64,000 bases of DNA from Galeruca laticollis (GCA_963921935.1 OY998180.1:41788811-41852810); one strand, 5' to 3'; shown: positions 34,990 to 47,499, counted from the first letter of the stretch. The notes: generated from the sequence alone by a model not told the origin. A program made the numbers and translations.

Positions 34990-36156
34990 ATGTCACAAAA
35001 TCGTGATCGATCCAGATCTCCATTATCTGTACGTCGATCCAGATCTCCATTACCTCTAAGTCGTAACTTAAATACTAATACCGAGATGTCTACTGTAATT
35101 TCATAAATCGAATTATCTTTAGCAAACAATATTGTCCCAACATATAACTGTGGTTCTAAAGATTTAGCATATTATTTAAGACAATCTGGAGAATATTTAA
35201 CTCTTTTAAAAACCGAAAATAATGATTTATTCAACAATCTTCTGTTAGAGCAAGTAAAATCTAAATTATTAGGTCCAGCTAGAAACGTAATCATAAATAG
35301 ATCTTTCGATAAATGGTCCGATTTAAAAACAGCTCTTATCACTCGTTTTGGCGATCCTAGATCTGAAGAAATATTAGCACACGATTTAAATACTTCTATT
35401 TAAACTCATTCTCAATCATTCTCCGACTTTCATGACGAAATTTCTCAAAAATTACAAGTCCTTAAAGAACACGTAGCTATAAATTCTGATAACAGAGAAG
35501 TTAGAATTTCTAAGGAAACTATGTATACTGATCAAGCCCTTATGGTATTTGAAGCAGGTCTCTTAAATCCCTACAGAGATCATTTACTTCATATATCAAT
35601 TTCATCTCTAGAACCAGCATTGTACGAATGTAGAAGATTAGACAACGAAAGATCCCAAATTGAATTTGCTAACTTTCTTAGATCTCAAAAAGGTCAAAGA
35701 AATCGCCCACCTCTAAAACATAGTACTTCATATAATCAATCAGCAAGAAACCAACATTCATTTAATAATTATAATTTGTCTCAAAGACCACAAGTTCCTC
35801 AAAACCCTAATTATAGACCATTTAATAGATATAATGATAACAATCAAAGATTCCATTACCAAAATTACTATCAAAGACCAAATAATCAATCAAATAATAG
35901 ACAAACACAATCTCCTAATAATCAAAATTTTAATCGTCCCTCTCAACCTTCCACAAGTAATTACAAACCAACCCCAATGAGTATATCTACAGCAAATACT
36001 TATAGACCTCCGCAACAAAATTCTTTTAGACAAACAAGACCTCCGAACGTAGTTGTCGAGGAATTGTTCAATATTGAAGATACTGACGAAAATTCTGATG
36101 AATCATCATATGATAACCCCCAAAACGAACAATACGATGAAACTCAAAATTTTTAA
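34990..36156 (+). pseudogene. Errantivirus-like gag, two in-frame stops
   Basis: A 388-codon frame starts at ATG 34990 and ends at TAA 36154-36156. TAA codons at 35104-35106 and 35401-35403 interrupt it. The N-terminus is Arg/Ser-rich (RDRSRSPLS repeated). The middle has the LEQVKSKLLGPARNVI and ITRFGDPRS wording of the gypsy-type Gag capsid region. The C-terminal third is Asn/Gln/Pro/Arg-rich and would bind RNA; no CCHC zinc knuckle is seen, as in many errantivirus Gags. Gag would form the particle core. Confidence 0.75.
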
Positions 36157-39100
36157 TTACGAGCCTCGGAATTGATATAAATAATATAAATTCAGCCCCT
36201 AAGCTTCAATTTATATACCTCTCAAATCTAGACTTAAAAATATTGATTGACCCCGGTGCAAGCAATTCCATTATAAACCCAGAACCAGCCTATAGACTAT
36301 TTTCAGATTCCATCTATGAATCAAAATTTTCCGTTAAATCAATTAAAACAACTTACAATGGCAAATTTAGCTGAAAATGCCCTCTTTTGAAAGAATTCGG
36401 CATTGAATACATGTTCCATATGTTTATCGTACCTTGGCACGATAGATTCGATGCATTAATAGGTTGTCAGGACTTTGATAAATTAAAAGCACTTATTAAT
36501 TTCGAAAATCATTTATTACAAATTAATTCTATTAAAATACCATTCTATTTCAAAGTCAATCCCAACTTATTCACCCCTTATTCTGAATTTCAAATATTCC
36601 CTTGAATATTGATAATGGACAGGCAGTTCTTCCAGAATTAAAATTAAACGACATAATAATACCTGAATGTATAGCTCTAGCGAAAGACGGTTACTGTAAA
36701 ATACCTATAGAACAAGAAATCTCTTTGAATAATATTTCTATAAATTTTCATGAACTTCTTCCAGTCACACCCCTATCGAAATTTGATGAAACCATTCCTT
36801 TATCATCTTATAATAATAATATTGATATTACCAAACTTCTGCGAACAGATCATCTGAATCCCAAAGAAAAAGATGCAATAATTTCTTTTTGTAAAGAATT
36901 TAAAAATATATTTTATAACGAAAACTCCGACTTAACTTTTACTTATGTAGTTAAACATCACATTAGAACGGTCGACGATGTACCGATTTATCAAAGATCA
37001 TATAGATACCCTTACCATTTAAAACAAGAAATTCAAAATCAAATACAAAAGCTCCTAGAGAATAAAATAATTAAACCTAGTATATCTCCGTACACTTTCC
37101 CTACCTTTCTCGTCCCCAAACGAATGGACGCCAGTGGAAAGAAAAAATTCCGATTAGTTATCGATTACCGAAAACTAAATGAAAAAACTATCGAAGATAA
37201 ATATTCCCTTCCTCGTATCGATGAAATTCTCGACCATCTTGGTCCAAGTACTTACTTTTCCACTTTAGATTTGGCTCAAGGTTTTCACCAAATTGAGATA
37301 CACTCAGATTCGGCAGAAAAAACTGCATTTACCGTATATAATGGCCACTACGGATATACTCGTATGCCATTTGGCCTAAAAAACGCTCCTGTCACTTTTC
37401 AACGTGTCATGGACACAATTCTCCGTCCTTTTCTCTATAAACAATGTTTCGTATACATGGATGACATAGTAATATTTTCAAAGTCTCTCCAAGACCACAT
37501 TCTTCATAAAAAACAAATATTCAGTGAATTAGAAAAATATAATTTGAAAGTCCAAATAGACAAATCAGAATTCCTCAGAATAGAAGTTGCCTTCTCAGGC
37601 CATGTCGTAACCCCTGATGGTATTAAACCAAATCCAGATAAAATCAAGTCCATTCATAACTTTCCTTTGCCCAAAAATGAAAAACAAATAAAATCATTTC
37701 TCGTCATGCTCTCCTATTATCGTAAATTCATTCAAAATTTCTCCAAAATAACCTACCCAATGAATAAATATCATAAAAAAGGAACTAAATTAGATTTAAA
37801 CGACCCAGAATACCTCAATGCTTTCCAAAAATACAAACAACTTCTTTGTAATTCTCCTATTTTAGCATACCCCGATTTCACAAAAATATTTACTTTAACG
37901 ACCGACGCTTAAAATATCGCTATAGGGAGCGTACTTTCTCAAGATTGCCATTCAATAGCTTTTTAATCTCGAAAACTTAATTCAGCTGAAAGAAATTATG
38001 TCACTATCGAAAAAGAACTCTTAGCTATAATCGATAGCTGTAAGCATTTCCGACCATATTTATATTCCAAAAAATTTATTATTGAAACTGATCATAAGCC
38101 ACTCGTCTGGCTACATTCTCTTAAAGAACTCAATCAACGTCTAATAAGATGGAAACTAAAGTTGGAAGAATTCGATTTTGAAATTAATTACAAAAAAGGC
38201 AAAGAAAATTACGTCGCTGATGCATTATCGAGAATTGAACTCAATGCAATCGATAAAAAACTTCCTAAACGTGATCTAAAAATTAATATAATTAGTGACA
38301 TAGTTATTACTCTCCCAAACCCAGTAAGTGATGCTAACGAAATTTTAAGTAAAATATCCGACGATAACAAAAGTACCGCTTCAGGTGAAACTAGACATTC
38401 CGCACAAGAAAATCCAATTTTTGTTTCCCAATTTCAGAAAAAACCTTGAATTCCGCACATTTTCAAATAATCCTAAGATACGGAGACAAGGAGACAAAAA
38501 CGACATAGATTATTCTAAGTCATTTGGCAAAAATCGCTATATTCTTACTTTTAGAAAAGGATTCGACTATAACGTTATAAGTAATATGTTTTTAGAAATA
38601 GTTGATCCAACAAAAACATAGTATATATACTGCCCCAATGATTCATTACTTAATATTGCTTCTACAGAATGTTCAAAAATCTTGGAACCAAACGTAAAAA
38701 TCATTAAAACAAATACTTTTCTGAAAGACATAATTAATAAGGAAGAACAAGTCCGATTAATTTCAGACTATCATTCAGAAACTCATAACGGTATCACAGA
38801 AACTACGATACATATAAAGTCCCTGTATTATTTTCCGAAAATACAAGAATTAGTAACGAATCACGTTAATAATTGAGAATTATGTTTTACCTCAAAATAT
38901 GATAGAAACCCTCGAAAAATTCCATTTTCTGGCCCACTCATTTCTAAAAGACCTTTCGAAAATATTCACATAGACGTATTCTCTATAGAAAATAAACAAT
39001 TTCTTACAATACTCGGTTTATTCTCTAGGTACCTACAAGCTTACGAAATTAGTGACTCAAATTTTATCACTAAACTTAGTAAACTCCGTCATTATTTCTC

Positions 39101-39776
39101 TCATCATCACTACCCTTCGCAAATAACTTGCGACAATGCCAGAGAATTCACTAGCGAAACCTTTAAAGAATTCATGTCTCTCTTCCATATAAAAATTCAT
39201 TACACAACGCCCCAATCTCATACCGGCAATTCTCCGATAGAAAGAACACATTCAACTTTAATCGAAAAATTAAGAATCCTAAGACAAAAATCAAAAGAAA
39301 ATATTACCGACTTAGTTACAACTGCTATTCTTATATATAATCAATCAATCCATTCAGTAACGAATTTTAACACATTTTCACTTCTTTATGGACCATACGA
39401 AAATCTAAATCTTCATGAAATAGATCCCCATAAACAAGTATTCCAAAATTACAACGAATATCGAAAAACAGAAATTATGCCATTTTTCGACGATCTATAT
39501 CAAAAACAATTAACAAAAAGAACCGAACAATTAGATAAAATTAATAATAAACGAACAGACGATATCCCAAAAACAGATGTCGTATATTTAGATATGGAAC
39601 CACGAAATAAAATTGAACCTAAATATAAGAAAATATTAGTAGACACAAATCAATCCAACGATAAGTTAGTTTCTCAAAAATCTAAAAAGGTTAACAAACA
39701 CATGATTAAAAATACTAAATCTTTCCCGGTTAACCATGAAGATAGCCACCCAGCCACTTCAAGTCAAAACAATTGA
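36157..39776 (+). pseudogene. Errantivirus-like pol: protease, RT, RNase H, integrase; broken
   Basis: Protease: LIDPGASNSII (about 36240), TGA at 36372-36374, ALIGCQDF. A frameshift lies near 36600. RT (36602-37912): FRLVIDYRKLN, LDLAQGFHQI, MPFGLKNAPVTFQ and catalytic YMDDIVIF (about 37455). RNase H: FTLTTDA, then TAA at 37910-37912 and 37964-37966, then TIEKELLAII and TDHKPLVW. Integrase: HxxxH-type DYHSETHNG, TGA at 38874-38876 where a Cys-region Trp/Cys block follows, DVFSIENKQF, TCDNAREF and GNSPIERTHSTL, which supply the D, D and E of the catalytic triad. Frames change from 2 to 0 near 38450. It would replicate and integrate the element. Confidence 0.85.
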
Positions 39777-40239
39777 ACCCCCAGGTTACATATTAAATAG
39801 TTTAGGATTAGCTAAATATAAGACCAATTATCATAAGATTTATTTTAGTATAAGTATTGAAGAAATTGAAAACTCATATAGTAAATTAGTATTAAATCAA
39901 GTTCATTTAACTAGTAGACTTGACGATTCAACAATTACTTTAGCAAAAGTTTATAACAGAGAGATCGACTCACTCTCAGAAGATATAAATAAACTTAGAA
40001 TGTATGCTCAATCAAATAAAGTAATTAAAAGAGGTCTAATAGACGGCCTAGGCACAGTAGTGAAATATATTTCAGGAAATCTTGATCAAAACGACCTAAC
40101 CGAAATTCAAAATAGATTTGAAAAAATCAATTTAAATGATAATAAACTAATGACTGAAATTTCGAAGTTGCATTCATTTGCAGGACAGATTACTCAACGC
40201 TGGCAAACAGACCCACGTAAAATACAGAATTATGCTGAA

Positions 40240-41752
40240 AACGTTCTAAGGGCATTCTTCTTTCTCAGCCACTTCTTATCCACTCCTGGACGTAAGCCTC
40301 TTTCATATTTCTCCATGCTGTCCTGTCCTGTGCTTGTTGAAACCATCTGTTTCCGGCCTGTCTTTTGATATCATCAAGCCATCTTCTCTGTGGTCTTCCT
40401 GTGCTTCGCCTTGTTTGTCTTGGTCGCCAGTACGTTAGTTTGGTTGTCCATTTAGCTTGATCCTGCCGGGCCACATGCCCTACCCATTGCCATTTCAGCT
40501 CCGCAGTACGCTTTATTATATCCATGACTTTAGTTCTTTGTCGGATATCTTCATTCCTTTTTCTGTCTCTGAGAGTAATTTCGAGCATCGCTCGTTCAAT
40601 CGCTCTTTGCATCACTCTTAATTGATTTGCTGTCCTCCCGGTCATTGCCATTGTTTCCAGTCCATAGGTCGCTATCGGTAGTATACAGGTATCGAAAACT
40701 TTTCGTTTAAGGTTGATCGGTATGCTGCTACTTCTGAATATATAGTTCATTTTTCCGAACCCCGCCCAGGCTAATTTTATTCTTCGTTTAATCTCAGCCG
40801 TTTGATTTTCTTTTCCTATTTTTATTACATGTCCCAAATATATATACTCTTCCACGTTTTCTAGTTTTGTACCATCTATATATATATTTGTTCGTTGGTG
40901 TTACTTATTATTCTAGTCTTTGCGATGTTCATTTTTAAGCCGATCTTTTTTGAAGCATTATTAAGTTGTTCTAACATGTTGCTCAGTTCGTGCACGTCAC
41001 TGCTTATCAGGCCAATGTCGTCAGCAAACCGAAGATGGTGTAGATAGGAGCCGTCGATATTTATTCCTTTTGTTTCCCATTGTAATGTTTTAAAGACGTT
41101 CTCAAGCGCCAGAGTAAATAATTTTGGTGATATTGTATCACCCTGACGTATTCCCCTATTTACCTTAATCTTATCCGTTTTTAGATCTTCATTTATTTTG
41201 ACATGAAAAGTGGCATTTTTATATATATATTTTAAAAAGTTTGTGTACCTGGAATCTATTCTAGCATCGTTCATAGCTTGTATAAAGGCCCACGTTTCGA
41301 CAGAATCGAACGCTTTGTGAAAATCCACAAATGCCAAGTGAAGGGGTATGTTGTATTCCGTTGTTTTTTCTATCAGTGTTCTAATAGCTTGTAGGTGATC
41401 TATAGTACTGAACCCTTTACGGAATCCCGCTTGCTCTACTGGCTGGTACGCGTCCAATTTATTTGTTAGTCTATTGGTTATTATCCTGGTGAGGAGCTTA
41501 TACATATGAGAGAGAAGGTTAATTGGCCGATAATTTTCTATGTTGCTGTTATCTCCTTTTTTAAAAAGCAGGATCACTTCCGCGTTTTGCCATGCATCGG
41601 GAATTTTGCCTTCTTGTAGACATTTATTTAAAAGAATTTGTAAAGATTTCTCGATAACCACTCCTCCCATTTTCAGCATTTCACATGTGATTTTGTCTTC
41701 TCCTGGACTTTTTCTCTCTCTAAGAGCATTAAATACCTTAAATGATAGATTG
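40240..41752 (-). mobile_element. RTE-type LINE inserted in env, 5'-truncated
   Basis: Minus-strand reverse transcriptase with its C-terminal region fills the gap in env. The insertion begins within the RT, with the endonuclease missing, as expected from 5' truncation. Target duplication is not clear: ttaaatgata occurs on the right edge (about 41743) and at 40131 on the left, but this could be chance. Confidence 0.8.
40265..41752 (-). pseudogene. RTE-type reverse transcriptase, partial
   Basis: The minus frame runs SPGEDKITCEMLKMGG, NYRPINLLSHMYKLL, VEQAGFRKGFSTIDH, AFVDFHKAFDSV, RQGDTISPKLFTLALE and LRFADDIGLI, with Phe-Ala-Asp-Asp intact, to about 40876. A frame change follows, then EEYIYLGHVI, YGLETMAMT, KWQWVGHVARQ and GRPQRRWLDDIKR, ending at 40265. 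It is much better preserved than the RTE copy at 13.2-16.3 kb and has the same domain order. Only one frame break is seen. Confidence 0.85.
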
Positions 41753-42687
41753 AATAACGAAATTATTATTCTCATTCAACTAGAACAAATTAGAGACCTA
41801 AGAAATTATATTCAAATTTCACTAAGAACAATATCATTTAGTAACCAAGAAATTTTAAATGTAGAATTAATCAAACAAATGGAATTAGAAGGAATTCTTA
41901 ATTATTTACATACTATTCGTTCTCACAATGAAATCGCTTCCGATATTCCTACTTTATTAGAAATAATCTAAGTCAATCTTATGTTTACTTCAAAAACTTT
42001 ATATACTACTCTTAAAATACCCATATTAGCCGATGAATTACTTCATATTTCCAAAATTATCCCTATTCCCAGTAAAGAAAATAATATCCTTCTACCCCCA
42101 TACGCCTTCACATTAAATTCCAAAGGATCAACAAAATGGACAAACGAAGAATGCAAGAAGACCTTTTCGTTCTGGTATTGCGAAAAGGAACCACACAAAG
42201 ACCCTTGTAACTTGGAAGACCTTTCACTCTGCAACTACGCTCAAGTAAAAAACGACTTTTCACTTTTCATACAATTAACTGATGGAAATACAATAATTTG
42301 CTCAAAGAAGATAAGTACCATCAATAAAGGCTGCAAACAAAATTTTTAATCATTGAAAATATCAAAATGTAACATCGTACTAGGAAACAATGGCCCAGCA
42401 TCAAGGAACCCACAGAAATTCATCACAAAATCAGCATCAACAATTTACATCTGGACGATCCAACCAAGCTACTACCATAGTTTCAAAAACCAAATTTGCT
42501 ACCTATAGAACTTCATCAAAGCCATTTAGGAATAACAACAATAATAATTTTCATTTTATTAATTCTAGTATTTTTGTATCTGTATAGAAAATAGTTTAGA
42601 AAAATAAAAAATCCAGAACAACCCCAAGGTGAACCAATGGAGCTACCCCAATACCTATTGGAGCCAAAGCCACGAGGTCGTGCCCTT

Positions 42688-42704
42688 AACAAAGAGAGGA
42701 GGAG
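42688..42704 (+). promoter_or_regulatory. Polypurine tract
   Basis: aacaaagagaggaggag lies immediately before the 3' LTR, the expected plus-strand primer site. Confidence 0.75.
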
Positions 42705-42987
42705 CCATATGGAGACATCCTGTTAATATTATTATTAAATTGCTGACAGGACGTTTCCCACAGTATTGTATTCATAATTCTTAATCAGCAAACACGTGGA
42801 GACATCCTGTTTACAATTATTATAATTTTGTTATCATATATTTTTCTTCTATTCAGCATTATAATACATTTCCTCATTTTTGTAAACCACAAAAAGAAAA
42901 TAGTCATAATTGTAACATCAACTGTAACTAATCACTAAGTTTAATTAAATCTTTTTAAAAAGTATATTTTTTACTTAATAAATTTAA
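42705..42987 (+). repeat. Errantivirus-like 3' LTR
   Basis: Partner of 34304-34586, same length (283 bp). Confidence 0.9.
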
Positions 42988-43198
42988 CTATCTGATACCA
43001 CTTCTGACAAAATATTATTATACGGATGCCGATTAAACAACAATATGGACCTTTTAAAAAAAATGTATATGTCATTATAAGCAAAATCTCGACCGTATGC
43101 CAACTCAGACGTGTGCAAGGACGTTTTCCTGTATATAATATACCTGTATAATGCCGGATGTCATAACGGTTTGAATCTCGACAAGATGCCACTTGATG

Positions 43199-43246
<48 letters not shown>

Positions 43247-44125
43247 TGTATATGTTTCTCTATTATTTATTATTTGAAACTGAATAATCGTTAAGCATGT
43301 ATAACAGCTCAATCAAAGGGTAGGTCTCAATTGCGCCATTCAATTTCACTCTAATTATTGGATTGTAAAATTATAATTAACAAACTTATGATTTCAGGAA
43401 TTTGTTTTAAACATATAAATTTATTTCGGTACCTTTTAATTTTCTAAACTTCGCTGCACCTACAAATTCAGATATATACTTGAGATTTCTTCTGCCGTTC
43501 CGTCAAACAAAAATAACGACAGCTCCTCTTCACATATTTAGCAAGCAATATGTCTGCAGAGATATCCTTTAAATTGAAACACTATGATTTTCTTCTCCTG
43601 AAATAACATTCTTTCTAAACCAGCTCAACTTTAAAACACTCACAAATTTCGTTTAGTACCTTGACCAAATTTCCGTTATTAATGTAACAACAATTTATAT
43701 TGGGAACTTGTAGGTGTTTCAAATAATATTTCAAATACTATATCATCTTATAAAAATATCTCTCTACTCTTCTCAGTTTAATATCTTTTAGTTTCGATTT
43801 CAATTATTTCTGGTTTTTCTTTCAAAACTTCTCAACTCTTTTTTTTAGTTTTCGATATCAATTATTTCTGGTTTTTCTTTCAAAACCTGTCAACTCTTTT
43901 TAGTTTTCGATTTCAATCTATAATTTTTATATTTTCAGACTTCAAAACTTTTTGACGTTTTTCATTCACCATCCATAATCAATCTCGTTCCGGGTTGCTA
44001 GCGAAACGTATTTATACATTATGAATAGTATGAACATTGTGTCTTTGACGACGATTCGCTGTTTATATTACAATAAACCAATCATTTTCAAAGACTTATA
44101 TGGTATATGAAGCAGAAGAAGTTGG
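42988..44125. other. Intergenic with small repeats
   Basis: It holds a GGCATCC-type patch (43020-43199), a (TA)n tract (43200-43241) and a 57-bp unit repeated 2.3 times at 43788-43918 (agttttcgatttcaatta wording). No gene is seen. Confidence 0.5.
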
Positions 44126-44231
<106 letters not shown>

Positions 44232-44461
44232 TCTCTCAATATCTTAGGGATTCCGTCACTTATATGTTGGGCCACCCTGTCTTTTAATACTCTAGATGTG
44301 ACCCAACATAAAAGTGACATAAGGCTTAACCCATTAAAGCCCGAATTAATTTTTTTTCGATAATTTTCAATTTTTTGGTAAAGTTGATCTCCATTGAGTT
44401 AAATTAAACCGAATTATTCATTATTTTCAAAAAAAGTTTTGCAGTTTTTTTAAAAATGGAC

Positions 44462-44477
44462 GTTGCCATATAGCAAC
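44462..44477. promoter_or_regulatory. Subterminal palindrome of piggyBac, left
   Basis: GTTGCCATATAGCAAC, one base from the perfect palindrome GTTGCCATATGGCAAC found at 46388-46403 and, shortened, at 46750-46764. Probably a transposase binding site. Confidence 0.5.
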
Positions 44478-44560
44478 GCTAGGTCTTTATGAGATCACAC
44501 AGACTATTTTAGAAAATTACTACACATGCATTGTTAAAAACATTTATTCAGGTTTGTCAA

Positions 44561-46420
44561 TCATTTTTGATGAAATATAAAATTACATTCCAAACATAAC
44601 CCGACATTACATTTCTTACACATTGTACGAATGATTGACGAGCATCCTTCACCTGCACATCTCTTCTTTTTTTTCTCTGGGTTGGATATCAAAAGATGAT
44701 CTCTTCCATCATATCTTAAATCATCACTAATTCTGTTCAAGGAAATGCTATGTCTTGATGTAGCAGGCCTTCCTCCCCTTGAGGTGCAGTTCCATATCTA
44801 GATAGATATATATTTCCAATTTCACGTCTGAAGTCCAGTGGTTGCATTTTAGTTCCCACAGATTTTCGATAAATAACCCAAGCATTTACAATTGATACAT
44901 CAATCAACCATGTAAATATCACCCACCACCATTTTTTTGAACGTATTGCAATCCTATATCGACTGACATCTCCGTCCATTAGGTCAGTTCCACCCATTCC
45001 ACTATTATACTGACTAATGGCAAAAGGTCTTGGTACTTGAATATGTTTGTGTTCGGCTTTCGAATATCTTTTTGTTTGAGACAAAGGATTCACACCATAA
45101 GCATTCGAAGCCATTGTTATTGCATTATTGTCCAACCACCTTATGGATATAATGCCATTACTTTTTTCAATCACAGAACAATAATCTCCCTTGCATCCCG
45201 TTTTGATTAAAAATGTTGAAGATGTAAGAGGGCAGGACTTTGGTACTCTATTCTGTCTGATAGTTCCGGCAGCGTTGTATCCTTTCAATCTCAAATATTT
45301 TAGTAAACTCATGCTGGTAAATAGATTGTCAAAATATAAATTAAATTGAAAGTTTTGTTCTTTTTCAATTTCATCCAGCATAGAGATAAAAGGAGCAGTG
45401 CACTTTCCGAAAATTTGTTTGTCTACATCTGTAGACTTAGAGTCTTTGCCTTGATACATATCAAAATTCAATAAGTATTCTGAAGCAGCATTTTGAATCC
45501 GAATCTAATCGGTTTACCCCGAATAAACTGTTTACATCCATGGCGACCGTAATACTTCACCATGGCCTCGTCGTAATTTAGATTCTCTTCTGGAATAAAG
45601 TGCTACAAAAATTTTCCTTTTAGTAGATTCATTAGAGGTCTAAGTTTATAAACTTTATCCGTTACGTCTATGTTATTATTATCTGCACAATGGATGTATT
45701 TCATTATTTGAAAAAATCTATTTCTTCTCATCTATTGACTAATAACCTGATTATTCATGTCGGGGCGTGAATCCCAATAAACTCTCTTGCCTGGGTGTGG
45801 ATTGTAGCCAGACACCAGTAAGATACCCAAGAAACATTTTATTTCATCCTTGGTTACAACAAAATCAGATGCATTTTTAGAAGAAGCATACCTCATTGAT
45901 TCCTCTACCAGCAAATATCACATTCTCATCAAAAAAAAGTTCAAATAGTTCAGTTGGATTCATATTTTTGTACAGTCCATTTTTATTATCAGGAATCATC
46001 ATTTTATTATGTTTTTGGTGGAACCTCTACATCTCCAGATATCCAAGAAAAGTTTTTGTCTAACACAATGCGTCGCGTAGTACATCACTCATCTTCTTTG
46101 TTGGCCCCATCATCCATGTCAATATCACCACCTATTCTTTGGTTATTGTGTAATACAATTTCAGCCCTTGCAGACAGTTGGCGTCCTGGTAATCGATTTA
46201 TATCGAAATCATCTTCTTTGTCCCCCGATTCTTCATCTGTAAGAATATTAGGCTCAGGAGGATCAATGAATATCTGATCCACTGCTAAATCATCTTCATA
46301 TACCATTTGGAGAGCTTCCTCTAAAGTAAAACCCCGCCTGAAAAAAATAAAGATAGAAATAATTAAATATTTCCGTATTGACCTAGCGTTGCCATATGGC
46401 AACACTGAGATAACGGTCAC
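44561..46420 (-). pseudogene. piggyBac transposase, broken
   Basis: Segments on the minus strand are an acidic N-terminal region (46345-46085: GFTLEEALQMVYEDD, preceded by a splice-acceptor-like tttttttcag), FLGILLVSGYNPHPGKRVYW (45850-45770), ENLNYDEAMVKYYGRHGCKQ (about 45580-45520, first catalytic Asp), LYFDNLFTSMSLLKYL (about 45350-45300, second Asp), IRWLDNNAITMASN and GMGGTDLMDGDVSRYRI (about 44990, third Asp). The C-terminal Cys-rich RCAGEGCSS...CKKCNVGLCLEC domain ends at TGA 44561-44563. At least four frame breaks and several stops separate them. All three Asp are present but the gene cannot be translated. Confidence 0.85.
46388..46403. promoter_or_regulatory. Perfect 16-bp palindrome near piggyBac transposase start
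   Basis: GTTGCCATATGGCAAC, all 16 bases self-complementary. It lies near the 5' end of the transposase gene and is followed by the same wording at the right terminus. Confidence 0.5.
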
Positions 46421-46784
46421 TATGAATGTACCTCAAAAAATAATTTTATTTATTTTACAACATTATTACTAAAGTTTCATGTGTTTATTTCATACTTATT
46501 ACGAAATTACGCAAAAAATAATAATATAACCAAAAAATATTACTCACTCGAATCGAATGTCTATTTTGAATATAAACACAGAAATTCGCTGTTTACAAAC
46601 GTCTCCTTACAAAGTGCAAACACACAATAAACAAATAGATTAGAAAACACGTGTTCCTAAAAGCTTACTGAAACGACTTCTAGCGCCATATCTGTTATAA
46701 AAGAAAAATTTTATACCTTAGGAATATGTTTGCAGACACCTGTTTCGCAATGCCATATGGCAACGCTGGGCTAAAATGGGTTAA

Positions 46785-47037
46785 TAAACAATCATGCGCT
46801 TTGGCTGAACATAGCATAGAAACTGGGCATCATCCAAATTTTAATAACATCATGGTTATACATTCGGAATCCCACTATCACAGGAGATCCTGGCTAGAAA
46901 TGTTTGAGACTGCCTTAGATGAAAAGTCACTGAATAAAAAGAGAGAAAGCAACCATGTTAATCACACTTATGCGTATCTTCTTTCATTTAACCAACAACA
47001 TAAGAACAATCAAATTGTAGATTTTTCTAACTTATAA
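46785..47037 (+). pseudogene. Penelope-like GIY-YIG domain, C-terminal part
   Basis: CALAEHSIETGHHPNF, VIHSESHYHRRSWLEMFE (with the conserved Glu) and NHVNHTYAYLLSF end at TAA 47035-47037. The beginning of the domain is on the far side of the piggyBac insertion. No stop lies between the transposon and the natural C-terminus, so this fragment was probably intact when piggyBac landed. Confidence 0.8.
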
Positions 47038-47499
47038 CTATAAACATCTATATAACTAATGAGTTATAACGGAGTTGTTGTGTATCTACTACATTCACTA
47101 TTGTTATCGTGAGATTGAGTGGGGTAATTAGTGAGAGTAATATACCTTACAACTTTCGCTCTTTAACAAGGGAGAATATATGATATATAGGACTTCCTTT
47201 GTTCATAGGATCATGATTAAGTGACAAGTCATGCTACTAATAATGAAGACTGTCTCTTAAGTCATAAAGTTGAACACATCAACTAGGTTATGTCTCAACC
47301 AAAAAACTGTCACTCAAACTGTGACATATAATGTTCCTTCAAATCAAAAAGATCCTTTTGAATTAGTACGTAAAAAGTATCTATACATAAAATATATATA
47401 TTTTTTTGGTCCGAGTATGAACTATTTTAATATTTATTAACTCACTTTACACGTAAGTATAAAAAAATTGTTAATCAATGAAATGTACCAACATGTCCA

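Larger units (their letters stand above)
39736..42349 (+). pseudogene. Errantivirus-like env, split by a LINE
   Basis: The N-terminal part (39736 to about 40230) overlaps the end of pol by 41 bp. It holds a basic-plus-RGLIDGLG block followed by GNLDQND, resembling the furin site and fusion-peptide region of errantivirus Env proteins. The C-terminal part resumes at about 41752 and ends at 42347-42349, with a Cys-containing WTNEECKKTFSFWYCEK region, after a stop at 41969-41971. Between them lies a minus-strand RTE element. The protein would mediate membrane fusion. The membrane anchor near the C-terminus is not evident in frame. Confidence 0.75.
34304..42987 (+). mobile_element. Errantivirus-like provirus (gypsy type, with env)
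   Basis: Two 283-bp LTRs, a primer-binding site, gag, pol (protease, RT, RNase H, integrase), env and a polypurine tract occur in canonical order. The LTRs differ at about six of 283 positions. All three genes carry stops or frameshifts, and env is split by a LINE of about 1.5 kb. This is the layout of the insect errantiviruses, LTR elements related to retroviruses that use an env of baculovirus-F-protein type. Target duplication is unclear by eye. Confidence 0.9.
44330..46780 (-). mobile_element. piggyBac-type DNA transposon
   Basis: Flanked by TTAA on both sides, the hallmark of piggyBac insertion. Terminal inverted repeat CCCATTAAAGCCC at 44330-44342 mirrors CCCATTTTAGCCC at 46780-46768. 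It encodes a minus-strand piggyBac transposase. A 16-bp palindrome occurs near both ends. The element is 2451 bp, the usual size for an autonomous copy. Confidence 0.9.

Noticed and set aside
40128..41755. ttaaatgata as target-site duplication of the RTE in env
   Set aside because: The left copy lies about 100 bp from the apparent LINE end and the word is AT-rich; chance is likely.
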